Origin: Flavobacterium sp. PMTSA4
GTDB taxonomy: Bacteria > Bacteroidota > Bacteroidia > Flavobacteriales > Flavobacteriaceae
Reading direction: 5' to 3'
Assembly (NCBI RefSeq): GCF_032098525.1
Contig: NZ_CP134890.1
Location: 1,674,001 to 1,738,000, forward strand
Length of the DNA stretch: 64,000 nt
Part shown: positions 62,629 through 64,000 of the stretch, piece by piece
Layout: every line of letters begins with the position of its first letter
Numbering within the stretch: the stretch's first letter is position 1
The notes under the pieces: generated by a model
What the model saw: the letters and a program-made list of their open reading frames with translations, nothing else
Database searches by the model: none
Told to the model about the DNA's origin: nothing
Made by a program: the position numbers and the translations under genes

Positions 62629-64000
62629 ATGAAATTTCTACGATTACTTATTTTATTCCTATTTATTCAATCTCATGCTCAACAAGGCGGAATGTGGATT
62701 CCTTCTTTGCTAAAAGGAATGAATGAAACCGAGATGAAAAACCTTGGAATGAAAATCTCTGCTGAAGATATTTATTCCGTTAATAAATCAAGTTTAAAAG
62801 ATGCTGTGCCACATTTTGACGGTGGTTGTACTGCCGAAATGATTTCAAATAAAGGACTTTTATTAACTAATCATCATTGTGGATTTGATAATATTCAAAG
62901 TCATTCCACGGTTGAACACGATTATTTAACCGATGGTTTTTGGGCTTATAGTTTAGAGGAAGAATTACCAAATAAAGATTTGTTTGTTAGATTTATTGTT
63001 AGAATTGAAGATGTAACTACAAAGGTTTTAGAAGGTGTCGCTTCTTTATCAAATGAAAGTGATAAACAGAGAAAAATTCAGGAAAACATTAGCAATTTAA
63101 CCAATTCTTCTCCGAAAGAATCGTGGCAAGAAAACAGTATTAAAACTTTTTATGACGGAAATCAATACATATTATTTGTAACCGAAACGTTTAAAGATGT
63201 TCGTTTGGTTGGTGCGCCGCCAAGTTCTATTGGAAAATTTGGTTCAGATACCGACAACTGGGTTTGGCCAAGACATACAGGAGATTTTTCGCTATTCAGA
63301 GTTTATGCTGATAAAAACAATAAACCTGCTGAATATTCTAAAGACAATGTTCCATACGTTCCGAAACACTTTTTCCCTATTTCTCTAGAAAGTTTAAAAG
63401 AAAATGACTTCACAATGGTTATGGGTTATCCTGGAAGAACGCAGGAATATTTACCATCATTTGCGGTTGAACAAATTGTAAACACTTTAAATCCTGCAAA
63501 AATTGAAGTTCGAGATGCTGCCTTGAAAGTGCAGGACGGATTTATGCGAAAAGATAAAGCCATCAAAATTCAATATGCTTCAAAATATGCTAGTGTAGCT
63601 AATTATTGGAAAAAATGGATTGGCGAAACCAAAGGTTTAAAAAAATCGAATGCTATTGCCATAAAACAAAAATTTGAAAAAGAGTTTCAAGAAAAAGTTG
63701 CTAAAGCTGGAAAACAAGCTGAGTATGGAAATTTATTGAGCGAATTTGAAAAGAATTACTCAGATATAAATGATTATGCTTTAGCTAGAGATTTGTTCAG
63801 CGAAGTAGCTTTAAGAAATACAGAATTGCTTTCAGTTGGTTATAAATTATATCAATTGGAGCAAATTTTAAACACCAAAGGAGAACAATCTTTTAATGAT
63901 AGACGTAATAATTTAGTAAATGGTTTAGGCGATTTCTATAAAGATTTTAATTCAAATGTTGATGAAAAAGTCTTTGAACAATTAATTACTATCTATTCAA
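62629..64000 (+). CDS. S46-family dipeptidyl-peptidase (DPP7/DPP11 type), 5' part
   Basis: About 457 residues are present; the gene continues past base 64000. ATG 62629 opens a frame with a signal peptide (LFIQSHAQQGG). The chymotrypsin-like catalytic domain shows LLLTNHHCGFDN near residue 78 (catalytic His) and the catalytic Asp in SDTDNWVWPRHTGDFS near 217. The catalytic Ser would lie near residue 650, outside the window. Such enzymes remove dipeptides from peptides in the periplasm and feed amino acid use. The product specificity (DPP7 or DPP11) depends on residues not visible. Confidence 0.92.
   Translation, partial: MKFLRLLILFLFIQSHAQQGGMWIPSLLKGMNETEMKNLGMKISAEDIYSVNKSSLKDAVPHFDGGCTAEMISNKGLLLTNHHCGFDNIQSHSTVEHDYLTDGFWAYSLEEELPNKDLFVRFIVRIEDVTTKVLEGVASLSNESDKQRKIQENISNLTNSSPKESWQENSIKTFYDGNQYILFVTETFKDVRLVGAPPSSIGKFGSDTDNWVWPRHTGDFSLFRVYADKNNKPAEYSKDNVPYVPKHFFPISLESLKENDFTMVMGYPGRTQEYLPSFAVEQIVNTLNPAKIEVRDAALKVQDGFMRKDKAIKIQYASKYASVANYWKKWIGETKGLKKSNAIAIKQKFEKEFQEKVAKAGKQAEYGNLLSEFEKNYSDINDYALARDLFSEVALRNTELLSVGYKLYQLEQILNTKGEQSFNDRRNNLVNGLGDFYKDFNSNVDEKVFEQLITIYS

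Noticed and set aside
63197..63388. 63-codon frame near the right edge
   Set aside because: It lies out of frame inside the S46 peptidase gene, which is well supported from 62629 on.

Overview
This 64 kb window looks like an ordinary chromosomal stretch of a low-GC Bacteroidota, most likely a Flavobacterium or a close relative. The evidence is AT-rich DNA, promoters of the Bacteroidota type (TTG, a 17-23 bp spacer, then TAnnTTTG), the gliding genes gldB and gldC, a type IX secretion (T9SS) plug protein, a protein with a T9SS C-terminal sorting domain, a DUF5916 protein, an S46 dipeptidyl-peptidase and several small Flavobacterium-type lipoproteins. I see no prophage, insertion sequence, CRISPR array or classical defence island. 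Gene density is high, and most gene ends carry good intrinsic terminators.

Layout. 1-9671 (minus strand) is the first half of the division and cell-wall cluster: mraZ, rsmH, an ftsL-like gene, ftsI, murE, mraY, murD, ftsW and the 5' part of murG. It is driven from a promoter that carries phased MraZ boxes. 9953-16348 holds an alpha/beta hydrolase, engB, gldC and gldB facing nadE, an orphan LuxR-type response regulator, and dnaG. 16391-20950 holds an operon of ECF sigma factor, anti-sigma-like membrane protein and outer-membrane beta-barrel, then a polyprenyl diphosphate synthase and a lipoprotein. 21001-28820 holds rlmN, an O-methyltransferase, a tatA-like gene with a PAP2 phosphatase, an M1 peptidase, a DUF6702 gene, two paralogous exported carboxypeptidase-regulatory-like proteins, and pepE. 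A tRNA-Gly (anticodon TCC) lies at 28869-28941.

29204-40901 has two tail-to-tail L,D-transpeptidases of different families, a DUF5916 outer-membrane protein, gpmI, and a four-gene efflux operon (TetR regulator, ABC protein with degenerate ATPase motifs, HlyD, TolC). 40918-53678 has map, a methyltransferase, the T9SS plug gene, apaG, pruA, a T9SS-exported hydrolase, rsmG, a fatty acid desaturase, a class I aminotransferase, purT, a DUF6370 gene and a Crp/Fnr regulator. 53720-64000 has a pirin, a membrane protein, an operon of YjdJ-like acetyltransferase, OsmC, YjdI-like iron-sulfur protein and FMN reductase, then fabD, an M23 peptidase, a small lipoprotein, a galE/DegT sugar operon, waaA, and the 5' part of an S46 peptidase.

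Much of the window serves the envelope: peptidoglycan synthesis and remodelling, lipid A-Kdo assembly, nucleotide sugars, fatty acids, secretion and efflux. I did not find a clear-cut new system. The points most worth checking are: a DnaG whose zinc-finger ligands are all replaced; an efflux ABC protein that has lost most of its catalytic motifs; the MraZ operator; a 17 bp palindrome at the TetR promoter; two abutting -7 boxes between nadE and gldB; a frame-shifting 10 bp repeat in the anti-sigma-like gene; and the small YjdJ-OsmC-YjdI-reductase operon.
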